From positions 40,652 to 104,651 of the forward strand of contig CAXGOB010000005.1 in NCBI GenBank assembly GCA_964011275.1: a DNA stretch of 64,000 nt, written 5' to 3'. Origin of the DNA: UBA7328 sp002471345 (GTDB taxonomy: Bacteria; Bacteroidota; Bacteroidia; Chitinophagales; Saprospiraceae). The notes under the pieces were generated by a model that saw only the letters and a list, made by a program, of their open reading frames with translations, was not told where the DNA came from and searched no databases. The position numbers were made by a program, and so were the translations under genes. This document shows positions 46,449-54,788 of the stretch, piece by piece (within the stretch, counting starts at the first letter, position 1; each line of letters begins with the position of its first letter).

Positions 46449-48083
46449 ATGAAAAGCTTCATTAAAAACCTTATCATTCTTTCAATATTACTGGCTGTTT
46501 TTTCGTGTAAAAAAACGGAAAAGTTAGATTCTAGTGAGGTGGATGAATTGGGTAAGGTTCATTTTCCAACTACAGGAAATTCTGAAGCCCAAGGTCACTT
46601 TAAAACCGGTGTTTTATTGCTTCATAGTTTTGAATACGAAGATGCCAGAACGGCATTTGAAATGGCTCAAAAAGCTGATCCTTCACATGCCATGTCCTAT
46701 TGGGGAAAGGCCATGACCTACAATCATAGCTTATGGCAAAGGCAACAAAGAGAAAAAGCTATTGATGTTTTAGAGGAACTAGGGGAAACTCCTGAGATTC
46801 GATTGTCAAAAGTGAAGACGGAACTAGAAAAAGAAATATTTCAAGGAATAGAAATTTTATATGGTGAAGGAACTAAGTACGACAGAGATCTTGCCTATTC
46901 AGCATACATGAAAGAACTCTCTGAAAAGTACCCTGATAATCATGAAATTGCTGCATTTCATGCGGTGTCATTGTTAGGAGCTTCTCGTAATGGGCGAGAT
47001 GCGGAGTTGTATGGAAAAACTGCCAGGATTGCCCAAAGCATTATTGATGAAAACCCAAATCATCCCGGAGCTTTGCACTACCTGATACATTCTTATGATG
47101 ATCCAGAACATGCCCATCTTGCAAAGGACGTAGCTGACAGTTATAGTAAAGTAGCCCCTGATGCTGCTCATGCTCTTCACATGCCATCTCATATTTATGT
47201 GGCTTTAGGAGAGTGGGAAGATGTTGTTACTTCCAATATTGCATCATGGAATGCAAGTGTGAGACGAATGGAAAAGAAAAAATTGGGTGGCGATGCTAAA
47301 AGTTACCATGCTTACCGATGGTTACATTATGGTCTATTGCAACGTGGAGAGATAGAAGCGGGGCAGCAATTATTGGATCTTATGGTAAAATATGTGGATG
47401 AAGTCACGAATAAAAATGGCCGTGGATATTTGTTGGGAATGAAAGGAGCACAGATGGTGGCTAGTAATGATTTCTTAGGTAAAAACTCTGAAATCGTTGT
47501 CGAAACTGATGATATGAATATCACAGCCAGAGGGGCCAATGCGCTTCAAAATGGTCTGAAGGCCTATTATCAAAAGGATGTTGCAGCTCTTGATGATGTA
47601 ATCATGAACATCTCAAAGGATAGAGTTAAAAATGCCGAAAAGGTGGGAGAAAAAGGATTCGCCATGTGCAATGCCAATGGCTACAATAGTAAACTGCCGA
47701 GCCAACTGAATATTGACATGGTACATATCATGGAATTAGAATTAAAAGCCCTAGCTGCAGACTTAAAGGATCAGCCTAAAGAGGCACAAGAATGGTTTGA
47801 AGAAGGCTTGGCATTGGATAAATCATTGACCTATTCTTACGGACCTCCTACTATAGTAAAACCGATTCAAGAAGCTTATGCTGAATGGTTGCTTCAAAAT
47901 GCTAGATATGCTGAGGCAGTAGCCGTATATGATCTATCCCTTGAAAGAAATCCAAGAAGGTTAAAGTCACTTCAAGGAAAGATGAAGGCACTTGAAAACT
48001 TATCAGATGAGATGGCCTTGGCTACTTTAAAGAAAGAACTAGATAAGAGTACAGAATCGAAAAATTGGGAAGCGGTATTGTAA
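46449..48083 (+). CDS. TPR lipoprotein with conserved histidine-rich segments
   Basis: A lipoprotein made mostly of TPR helices. Starting at the ATG at 46449 (MKSFIKNLIILSILLAVFSC), the lipobox cysteine is residue 20. The family is recognised by GHFKTGVLLLHSFEYEDARTAFEMAQKADPS at the start and two conserved histidine-rich blocks, HPGALHYLIHSYDDPEHAHLA and DAAHALHMPSHIYVALGEW, spaced as if to build a metal or ligand site in the superhelix groove, plus KSYHAYRWLHYGLLQRG. Such proteins are common in bacteria but their function is not established. A heptamer repeat follows the stop almost directly. It is divergent from the small membrane protein/SSS operon. Confidence 0.85.
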   Translation: MKSFIKNLIILSILLAVFSCKKTEKLDSSEVDELGKVHFPTTGNSEAQGHFKTGVLLLHSFEYEDARTAFEMAQKADPSHAMSYWGKAMTYNHSLWQRQQREKAIDVLEELGETPEIRLSKVKTELEKEIFQGIEILYGEGTKYDRDLAYSAYMKELSEKYPDNHEIAAFHAVSLLGASRNGRDAELYGKTARIAQSIIDENPNHPGALHYLIHSYDDPEHAHLAKDVADSYSKVAPDAAHALHMPSHIYVALGEWEDVVTSNIASWNASVRRMEKKKLGGDAKSYHAYRWLHYGLLQRGEIEAGQQLLDLMVKYVDEVTNKNGRGYLLGMKGAQMVASNDFLGKNSEIVVETDDMNITARGANALQNGLKAYYQKDVAALDDVIMNISKDRVKNAEKVGEKGFAMCNANGYNSKLPSQLNIDMVHIMELELKALAADLKDQPKEAQEWFEEGLALDKSLTYSYGPPTIVKPIQEAYAEWLLQNARYAEAVAVYDLSLERNPRRLKSLQGKMKALENLSDEMALATLKKELDKSTESKNWEAVL

Positions 48084-48085
48084 GA

Positions 48086-48134
48086 GACAGGAGTCAGATG
48101 ACAGGAGTCAGATGTCAGATGTCAGAAGTCAGAA
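48086..48134 (+). repeat. Seven-copy heptamer repeat
   Basis: Seven consecutive 7-base units, GACAGGA-GTCAGAT-GACAGGA-GTCAGAT-GTCAGAT-GTCAGAA-GTCAGAA, start three bases after the TPR gene stop. The length is variable-tract-like (a minisatellite). It has no hairpin and no terminator features. Confidence 0.85.
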
Positions 48135-48180
48135 AGTGAAGTTGTAATTTTTGAACTAAAAGTGATAAACTTATCGCATT

Positions 48181-48608
48181 CTAACTCTTAGAGATTGGGT
48201 TAATGATTTCGATGTGATCAATAAATTGGCCGTGTTGAAGGTCTTCAGAATAGAAATGAGGACAGTTACTCTTTATAGCTGCTGCCAACATAAGTGAGCC
48301 ATAAAAAGAATATTTAAAATCTACTTGAATATTTAATGCTAAAAGATAAAGTTCTTCACTGTGGTAGACTGCCAAAAGGGGAAAAGCACATTTTCACAAT
48401 ATCTTTTTGGGTCTTTTATTGAAGGTTTTATTTTGAATTTTTTAATCATCACATTCATCAATTCTTGTACAACTTGATAACTGATTAGAGCATTTGAATT
48501 TTTGAGACCAGACTTTATAAGTAGTTGTTATAACTTTTGTTTCGCAGGGCAAGAAGAATCAAATGAATAGACAAAGAGGTAGGTATCTAAAAAGATTTTA
48601 TTTCTCAT
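48181..48608 (-). pseudogene. Decayed PIN-domain toxin gene
   Basis: The minus-strand frame from the ATG at 48608 reads MRNKIFLDTYLFVYSFDSS, the acidic start of a PIN ribonuclease (F-L-D-T), then after a stop at 48528-48530 continues NSNALISYQVVQELMNVMIKKF, and after a frame change near 48365-48375 runs SEELYLLALNIQVDFKYSFYGSLMLAAA then YSEDLQHGQFIDHIEIINPI. This is the full order of a PIN toxin (F-L-D-T, Q-E-x-x-N-V, S-F-Y-D-x-L-x-x-A-A-A, SEDLQHGQ-I). One nonsense codon and one frameshift break it; the usual Asp in F-Y-D is Gly here. It overlaps the antitoxin stop by 11 bases. The enzyme is dead unless decoded abnormally. Confidence 0.82.
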
Positions 48609-48815
48609 TCATTTCTTCTCTTGTGAACTTTTTGCCTGGCTCCTTATAAGACATTGAATCCATTAAATCAAAGTACATTTTAGCCTTCTCGTCTATTTCT
48701 ACGTATTTCTTCAGCCATTCTTTAAATCTTTGATTTAGACTGGTTTTTTCTTTCATTGCTTTTTCTCTGGCAAGTTCAATGAGTTTTTGTCGGCACTGAG
48801 GGTAATATTTTGCAT
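48598..48815 (-). pseudogene. Frameshifted antitoxin gene partner of the PIN toxin
   Basis: The ATG at 48815 starts MQNITLSADK, typical of a DUF6364-like antitoxin. Translation then goes out of frame; in the neighbouring frame the rest is intact: KLIELAREKAMKEKTSLNQRF, KEWLKKYVEIDEKAKMYFDL, MDSMSYKEPGKKFTREEMNEK and a TAA at 48598-48600. Adding one A to the five-A run after GAC would restore a continuous 72-residue protein. The stop overlaps the toxin start, the usual arrangement of such modules. The family name is recalled; the shift and the overlap are directly readable. Confidence 0.78.
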
Positions 48816-48934
48816 TATTAATACTTATACTAAAATAGTGTAAAATGTAAATGGTGAGAATAGTTCCTTTCTAAACATGAATCTTTTATCCAAAAACGCA
48901 GTGGTCTTTTCTCTCACAGCGAAGCGGTCTTTCT

Positions 48935-49723
48935 TTAAATACTCTTAATCTTACCGCCATCAACTGGGATACTAGTTCCTGTGATATAAGATGCTGCTGG
49001 ACTAGCAATAAATGCTACCACACCTCCTATTTCTTCGGGTTTCCCAAAGCGACCGATAGGCAGTTCTTTTTCTAATTGTAATGACATTTCATCCTCAGTC
49101 TTATTGTTCATGTATGCCCATGCTGAAATGAGCTCATCCAATCTTTCTGTTTTGGTGGAACCAGGCAGAATATTATTTACTGTAATACCATTCGATGCAA
49201 CCTCGTGAGATAGAGTTTTAGCCCAACTGGCCATTGCTCCTCTAGTCACATTGGATACTCCTAGACCAGGAATAGGTTGTCTCACAGATGTGGAAACGAT
49301 ATTGATGATTCTGCCATAACCATCCTTTTTCATACCCGGTATAACCCAATTTACCATAGAATGACTGATGAGAACGTGATTATTAAAAGCATCTAAGAAT
49401 TGATCTGAAGTAGCATCAATAAGAGTTCCTCCTTTGGGCCCTCCTGTGTTATTTATCAATATGTGAATGCTTTGTTTTTTCAGTAAATCCTTGATTTTTA
49501 CTTCTAGTGTTTCAATACCATCAGAAAAGTTAGCAACAATGTATTGATGGCTTTGACCTTTGGTAGTATCTAGCTCTACTAGGACTTGCTGAAGTAACTC
49601 TTCATTTCGCGAAAGCAAAGTCACATTTGCTCCCAAATTGGCTAATTCAATAGCACTTGCCTTTCCTAAACCTCTAGAGCCACCGCATACTAGAGCATTT
49701 TTATTTTGTAAATCTAAATTCAT
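48935..49723 (-). CDS. SDR family protein lacking the catalytic tyrosine
   Basis: A 262-residue short-chain dehydrogenase/reductase-fold protein. The cofactor motif is changed but recognisable (VCGGSRGLGKASAIELA near residues 12-28), and NNTGGPKGG and the C-terminal Y-I-T-G-T-S-I-P-V-D-G-G are typical. In place of the YxxxK active site it has GLGVSNVTRGAMASWAKTL, so both Tyr and the usual Lys are replaced (S-N-x-x-R), as in the atypical beta-ketoacyl-reductase-like subgroup (cd05344-type) of SDRs. It may have another activity or none. It is divergent from the M20 hydrolase, and its own strand has only the decayed PIN module downstream. Confidence 0.88.
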   Translation of the reverse strand: MNLDLQNKNALVCGGSRGLGKASAIELANLGANVTLLSRNEELLQQVLVELDTTKGQSHQYIVANFSDGIETLEVKIKDLLKKQSIHILINNTGGPKGGTLIDATSDQFLDAFNNHVLISHSMVNWVIPGMKKDGYGRIINIVSTSVRQPIPGLGVSNVTRGAMASWAKTLSHEVASNGITVNNILPGSTKTERLDELISAWAYMNNKTEDEMSLQLEKELPIGRFGKPEEIGGVVAFIASPAASYITGTSIPVDGGKIKSI

Positions 49724-49894
49724 TGTGTTTACTTCGTTGCGTTTACAATATTGAAAACATTATTAAATATAAACCATGAAACGAGCATGATATGCATTTA
49801 TCACAATTAACCTGAAGAGGGGAGATTAATACAAATTATGTGAAAACAGCAGCCATTTTATTGATAGATGAAGCTGTATGAAAAATTAAAAATT

Positions 49895-51199
49895 ATGAAA
49901 CAATTCATTGTACTTACATTATTACTGCTGCCAATTTTGGCCAACACTCAGATGACGATCCATGAAAGAATTGATAAAAGGGCTAAGGAGATTGAAAAAG
50001 AAGTGATAGACCTAAGGCGTCACTATCACCAATACCCAGAATTATCGAACAGAGAATTCAAAACAGCAGAACATATAGCTAAAGAACTTGAGAAACTGGG
50101 TCTGAAAGTCGAGACAGGTATAGCCATTACCGGAGTCGTTGGATTGCTGGATACAGGTAAACCTGGACCTACCATTGCTTTAAGAGCTGATATCGATGGA
50201 TTGCCAGTAGTAGAAAGGGCTGCGATTCCATTTGCATCAAAAGAGAAATCGGAATTTCTAGGAGAAGAAGTAGGTATAATGCATGCTTGTGGTCATGATA
50301 CCCATATTGCCATGCAGTTAGGAGCAGCGAAGATTCTTACTGAGATGAAAGATGAGTTAACAGGAAAAATTGTTTTTGTATTCCAACCGGCAGAAGAAGG
50401 AGCGCCTCCGGGAGAAGAAGGTGGTGCAGAGCTCATGATAAAAGAAGGCCTTATTGAAAAATATGGTATTGATGTATTCTTTGGCCAGCACATCAGTTCT
50501 GCCACTCCAGTAGGACATCTGACATATAAATTGGGTGGTATTATGGCAGCGGCAAATAGATTTGTCATCAAAGTGAAAGGAAAACAAACTCATGGATCAA
50601 GACCATGGGGTGGAGTAGATCCTATAACGGCTGCGGCTCAAATCATACAGGGATTGAACAACATTATAAGTCGTCAGACTGAGCTTACGAAAGAAGCTGC
50701 TGTGATCAGTATTGGTAAAATCAAAGGTGGATTAAGAAGTAATATCATTCCAGAAGAAGTAGAAATGATTGGAACTATCAGGACTCTTGATGACGACATG
50801 AGAGAAACTATATTCGAAAAAATTAAGAAAACTGCTACTGCTATAGCAGAAAGTTCAGGAGCTGTAGCTGAAGTAGATATTAATAAGGGATACCCAGTTA
50901 CTTTTAATAATATTGAGCTTACAAGAAAGATGGTTCCATCTTTATTTGCTGCCGCAGGAGAAGATAATGTACATGTAATTCCTGCAGTTACAGGAGCAGA
51001 GGACTTTTCATTTTTTGCCAATGAGGTTCCAAGTATCTATTGGTTTACAGGTGGGTGGAATACTGAGGAAGAAGCATTTCCTCACCATACTCCTGATTTC
51101 AAATTGGATGAAAGGGGTATGATTACAGGTGTGAAAGCGATGGCTTATATCGCCGTGGATTATCTGATGGGTGATAAGCCTTCAGCGAATGGAAGATAA
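49895..51199 (+). CDS. Exported M20 family amidohydrolase
   Basis: An M20D-type metal amidohydrolase, related to N-acyl-amino-acid and hippurate hydrolases. The better start is the ATG at 49895 (MKQFIVLTLLLLPILANTQ), which leaves a signal peptide, over the ATG at 49868. Metal-site features are ALRADIDGLPV, HACGHDTH, QPAEEG and, near the C-terminus, VTGAEDFSFFANEVPSIYWF. A dimerisation domain lies between (KGKQTHGSRPWGGVDP). This fits periplasmic hydrolysis of acylated amino acids or peptides. A terminator follows 95 bases after the stop, so it is likely a single transcription unit. Confidence 0.92.
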   Translation: MKQFIVLTLLLLPILANTQMTIHERIDKRAKEIEKEVIDLRRHYHQYPELSNREFKTAEHIAKELEKLGLKVETGIAITGVVGLLDTGKPGPTIALRADIDGLPVVERAAIPFASKEKSEFLGEEVGIMHACGHDTHIAMQLGAAKILTEMKDELTGKIVFVFQPAEEGAPPGEEGGAELMIKEGLIEKYGIDVFFGQHISSATPVGHLTYKLGGIMAAANRFVIKVKGKQTHGSRPWGGVDPITAAAQIIQGLNNIISRQTELTKEAAVISIGKIKGGLRSNIIPEEVEMIGTIRTLDDDMRETIFEKIKKTATAIAESSGAVAEVDINKGYPVTFNNIELTRKMVPSLFAAAGEDNVHVIPAVTGAEDFSFFANEVPSIYWFTGGWNTEEEAFPHHTPDFKLDERGMITGVKAMAYIAVDYLMGDKPSANGR

Positions 51200-51295
51200 A
51201 TAAGGAATCAATGGGCTTCAGTAAAATGAAGTCCGATTCCGACATTTCTTTATTAAATGTCATTCATTGTATCAAAGAATAAAATAAACAGAGTT

Positions 51296-51330
51296 ACTTC
51301 TGATAGCGCTTTTTGCGCTGTCAGAAGTTT
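51296..51330 (+). terminator. Rho-independent terminator after the M20 hydrolase
   Basis: ACTTCTGATAGCGC-TTTTT-GCGCTGTCAGAAGT gives a 14-bp stem with one G-T pair and a 5-base loop, followed by TTTG. It ends 17 bases before the next ATG, so it also shields the following gene. Confidence 0.85.
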
Positions 51331-51346
51331 GTAATACAATAATAGC

Positions 51347-52108
51347 ATGCTTGATAATATGAAAGAAAAGACCATTTTGGTCACAGGAGGAACAAGGGGA
51401 ATAGGTAAAAGCATATCAGAACTTTTCGCTTTGAAAGGAGGAACTGTTATTGCAATTTTTCGATCTGATAAATTAAGTGCTGAGCATTGTATAAATAGTC
51501 TGAGAGGAAGCGGCCATCAAGCAAAACAAGTGGATATTACTATTCCTGAAGCTATTGATGATTTGTGGAGGCAAATAGAAAAGGATGGAATTACCGTTGA
51601 CATGGTAATCAATAATGCAGGTATAGGATTCCATCATCCTGTGGATCAAGTCAGCTATACTGAGTGGCAAAAAGGATTTTCAGACATCATTCAGACTAAT
51701 CTAATTGCTGCAAGTAACATGTGCTATCATGCCGTCCAACACATGAGGAAAAATGGAGGTGGAAAGATTATAAATATTTCATCAAGAGGAGCATTCAGGG
51801 GTGAACCTTTGATGCCTGCCTATGGAGCCAGCAAAGCTGGACTCAATGCGCTGACACAATCATTAGCACAACAATTAGCTCCTCACAATATCTATGTGGG
51901 AGCGATTGCACCAGGATTTGTTGAGACAGATATGGCACGAGATAGATTACTAGGTGATGTAGGAAAAGGAATCAAAGCCCAAAGCCCTATGAATAGGGTA
52001 GCCCAACCTGAAGAAATAGCAGAGGCGACTTATCTCATGGCGTGTGGAAATATGTGGATGACAGGAGCTATCATTGATGTGAATGGGGCAAGTTATATGA
52101 GGACCTGA
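51347..52108 (+). CDS. SDR family oxidoreductase
   Basis: A 253-residue classical short-chain dehydrogenase/reductase, of the 3-oxoacyl-ACP reductase-like group. The cofactor motif ILVTGGTRGIGKSISELF (residues about 9-26), the structural N-N-A-G-I-G, the S-S-R of the active site and YGASKAGLNAL with the catalytic Tyr and Lys are all intact, followed by a P-G-F-V-E-T-D segment. The start could also be the ATG at 51359 (MKEKTILVTGG). Substrate unknown. It sits between a terminator and the hydrolase gene at 52132, which begins 23 bases later, so those two may be co-transcribed. Confidence 0.9.
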   Translation: MLDNMKEKTILVTGGTRGIGKSISELFALKGGTVIAIFRSDKLSAEHCINSLRGSGHQAKQVDITIPEAIDDLWRQIEKDGITVDMVINNAGIGFHHPVDQVSYTEWQKGFSDIIQTNLIAASNMCYHAVQHMRKNGGGKIINISSRGAFRGEPLMPAYGASKAGLNALTQSLAQQLAPHNIYVGAIAPGFVETDMARDRLLGDVGKGIKAQSPMNRVAQPEEIAEATYLMACGNMWMTGAIIDVNGASYMRT

Positions 52109-52131
52109 AAATCTATGAAATCTAAATATTT

Positions 52132-53388
52132 ATGAAGAGAGAGGAGATGATAATCGCTAATATGAATTATCTATCTAGAATATGTATTTATTTTATTCTT
52201 CTCATTGCATTATGTAATTCTAGTTACACTCAAGCTTATACTAATACAAATCAAAAAAGAGGGGTATTAATAGAAAGCTCATTCGTGAAACGTATTTCTG
52301 TAAATGAAATAAATGGTTTATTCCCAGAGAAATCTAAGTTAGATCAGGACATCACTCATATTCCTAAATATGATATTGACCTATATCGCCTTGTATATCG
52401 TTCGATACATAATGGAAAGTTGGAAAACCTTTCAGGATTAGTTGTTGTACCCGTTAGAATAGCTGCCGCTCCTCACATGCAATATCATCATGGTACTATG
52501 TTTCCTTTTCCGCACCCAAACGGAGAAGGTAGTCTAGATGCCCCCTCTTTTTACAAAGGATTATTACCAAAAGAAGCTGATGCTCAGTACGAGACTCGAC
52601 TTTTTGGCAATTACCTTGGGAGCTATGGTTATCTAGTGAGCCTACCTGATTATGCGGGATACGCCGAATCTGCTCATTTAGAACATCCTTATTCTGTGAA
52701 TCCAAGATTAGCTGAGCAATCTGTGGATATGATATTGGCTACAAGGGAATTTTGTGAACAAAAGAATATCAAACTAAACAAGAAGTTATTTCTGTCTGGT
52801 TGGTCTGAAGGTGGTGCGGCTTGTGTTGCTGTGCAGAAGTTAATAGAGAAGGAATACAAATCAAAAATAGAAGTAACGGCCAATGCTCCACTTGCTGGAT
52901 TTTATAACACCATTCCTTATTTGAAACCTTTTTTAAATTTTGGACCATTTATCGGAAAGGACTATGGCGAGGATCTAGATGTCATGATATGGACGCTATA
53001 TACTGTCAATTCATTTTCACCCGAACCAGTCTCATTTGATAAAGTATTCAAGTTTGAAGTGAAGAATCAATTGGATGTACTCAAAAACCGCCCATCTAGC
53101 AGGCCAAAAAAAATAATGAAATGGTTATGGTTTAAAAATAAAAAACGCATTGTACAGATGTTCAGAGAGAGTTGCCTTCATGAGGGATGGAGTCCTAAGG
53201 CACCTATATATGTGCATCATGGGACAGACGATGATATCGTATTCTACGATAAAAATGTAGAGGTGATGGTGAATAACCTCAATAAAGAAGGAGGAAAAGT
53301 AGTGTTAAGAAAATATGACGGACATGACCATTATAGTCTTGCTTTGCTCTATTTTCTAAGCATGATAGAGGATTTTTCTAAGTTTTGA
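52132..53388 (+). CDS. Exported alpha/beta hydrolase (secretory lipase-like)
   Basis: A 418-residue exported alpha/beta hydrolase. A signal anchor or signal peptide lies at about residues 12-34 (ICIYFILLIALCNSSYTQ). The nucleophile elbow GWSEGGAA puts the catalytic serine at Ser225, the region GTDDDIV near 363 supplies a candidate acid, and HDHYS near the end the histidine. The N-terminal LSGLVVVPVRI, the long insertion and the Y-G-Y-L-V-S-L-P-D-Y-A-G-Y segment match secretory lipase or Bacteroidota esterase proteins. Likely substrates are esters or lipids. It probably shares a transcript with the upstream SDR gene. Confidence 0.82.
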   Translation: MKREEMIIANMNYLSRICIYFILLIALCNSSYTQAYTNTNQKRGVLIESSFVKRISVNEINGLFPEKSKLDQDITHIPKYDIDLYRLVYRSIHNGKLENLSGLVVVPVRIAAAPHMQYHHGTMFPFPHPNGEGSLDAPSFYKGLLPKEADAQYETRLFGNYLGSYGYLVSLPDYAGYAESAHLEHPYSVNPRLAEQSVDMILATREFCEQKNIKLNKKLFLSGWSEGGAACVAVQKLIEKEYKSKIEVTANAPLAGFYNTIPYLKPFLNFGPFIGKDYGEDLDVMIWTLYTVNSFSPEPVSFDKVFKFEVKNQLDVLKNRPSSRPKKIMKWLWFKNKKRIVQMFRESCLHEGWSPKAPIYVHHGTDDDIVFYDKNVEVMVNNLNKEGGKVVLRKYDGHDHYSLALLYFLSMIEDFSKF

Positions 53389-53494
53389 AATTTATGATCT
53401 TTCATTAACCCTTATTAGTCATTTAATTATTTTGTAGCATCAGAGATTTAGATTAACTATTTTGATATGTGAATTCAAACATGAGATTTTACCT

Positions 53495-53947
53495 ATGATT
53501 CTTACAGAAGAAATTAAGAAATACATCGGTCAAAGCGTCCTATGCTGGTTAGCCACCGTTTCAGATGATCTGATGCCCAATGTGACTCCCAAAGAGGTTT
53601 TCAAAGTTTTTGGAAACAATAAAATAATCATAGCGAATATAGCTTCACCTCAAACCCTAAAGAATATAAAGGCCAATGAAAATGTCTGCGTTAGCTTCAT
53701 TGATGTTTTAGTTCAAAAAGGATATCAATTAAAAGGAAAGGCAAGAATTGTAAATCGAAATGATCCTTCATTTCAAGAAATGGAGACTGTGCTTTTAAAA
53801 ATGACTGAAGGCAATTTTCCTTTTGCTACTATCACTGAAATTACAATCGAGAAGTCTAAACCTATTGTTGCTCCAAAATATATACTCTACCCAAATACAA
53901 CAGAGAAGGAACAAATAGAAAGTGCAAAAAAGGCATATGGACTATAG
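53495..53947 (+). CDS. Pyridoxamine 5'-phosphate oxidase family protein
   Basis: A small split-barrel flavin-binding protein of about 150 residues. The frame opens with a TTG at 53462, but the ATG at 53495 (MILTEEIKKYIG) is the natural start. The fold is suggested by CWLATVSDDLMPNVTPKEVF, then II-I-A-N-I-A-S-P-Q-T-L-K-N-I-K-A-N-E-N-V-C-V-S-F-I-D and G-Y-Q-L-K-G-K-A-R-I. Members bind FMN or heme-like cofactors or F420 and may have no clear substrate. It stands alone, with no operon evidence. Confidence 0.84.
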   Translation: MILTEEIKKYIGQSVLCWLATVSDDLMPNVTPKEVFKVFGNNKIIIANIASPQTLKNIKANENVCVSFIDVLVQKGYQLKGKARIVNRNDPSFQEMETVLLKMTEGNFPFATITEITIEKSKPIVAPKYILYPNTTEKEQIESAKKAYGL

Positions 53948-54052
53948 ATCCTTCTTACTCAACAAATATGAAATTTAATTGTTGGGGAGCTATGGCAATT
54001 GTACTTTTATCTTGCCTAATAATTTAGTAAAGGGAAAATTGTTCTACAAGAA

Positions 54053-54577
54053 ATGAATATGACTACAAAAGACTTGGATTCAACTGAATTTGGAGAATAT
54101 TATCAAAGATATATTGATAAAGTGCCTTTAGGCATATCACTGAAAAATGCATATGAGAGTGAAGGAGTTCTTAAATCATACTTTGACAAAGTGCCTTTGG
54201 AAAAACTGACTTGTGCTTATGATCAAGGAAAATGGACAATGAAAGAAGTTTTTCAGCACATGATTGATACTGAAAGAGTATTTGCACATCGGCTGTTTCG
54301 ATTGGGTAGAATGGATAGTACTTCCTTACCAGGATTTGATCAGGATGTCTATAATTCTCCTTCAGGAGCGAATGATAAGTCGATGACCACTCTTCAAAAT
54401 GAATATGCAACCACAAGAGCAAATACCGCAGCAATTATTCAAAGCCTAAGTGTTGATCAACTTTCATTTGTAGGTGAAGCCTCAGGGTTTCCACTTTCCT
54501 CTCGTGCTGCTGCTTTTATTATTTTAGGACATGAACAATGGCATATTGAGATTATGAATGAAAGGTATTTGAATTAA
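54053..54577 (+). CDS. DinB family protein
   Basis: A 174-residue four-helix protein of the DinB/YfiT superfamily of metal-dependent enzymes. It has the three-histidine metal-binding arrangement: WTMKEVFQHMIDTERVFAHRLF near residues 62-83 gives two histidines or one with Glu, and AAFIILGHEQWHIEIMNERYL near the C-terminus the others. Such proteins include bacillithiol and glutathione-type transferases and many uncharacterised members. No signal peptide. It is flanked by about 105 bases upstream and 211 bases downstream with no gene. Confidence 0.86.
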   Translation: MNMTTKDLDSTEFGEYYQRYIDKVPLGISLKNAYESEGVLKSYFDKVPLEKLTCAYDQGKWTMKEVFQHMIDTERVFAHRLFRLGRMDSTSLPGFDQDVYNSPSGANDKSMTTLQNEYATTRANTAAIIQSLSVDQLSFVGEASGFPLSSRAAAFIILGHEQWHIEIMNERYLN

Positions 54578-54788
54578 CGATTGTTTCATTAATCCACTTT
54601 TTTTTAGATCCTGTGCAAATACGTAATCTTCAATATGTCAGCCAGCTCATGATTCCTTGCCTATTGCCTTGAAGAAGGAATGGCAATAATGTATTCTTAC
54701 ACCAGTATAAGCTCAAAATACAATCTAAATATTTAGTCTTGTATCGAATTTATTAGCTCGTATTTTTTATCAGAAAAAATAGATAATC

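Noticed and set aside
48086..48134. Possible CRISPR array
   Set aside because: The units are contiguous heptamers with no spacers.
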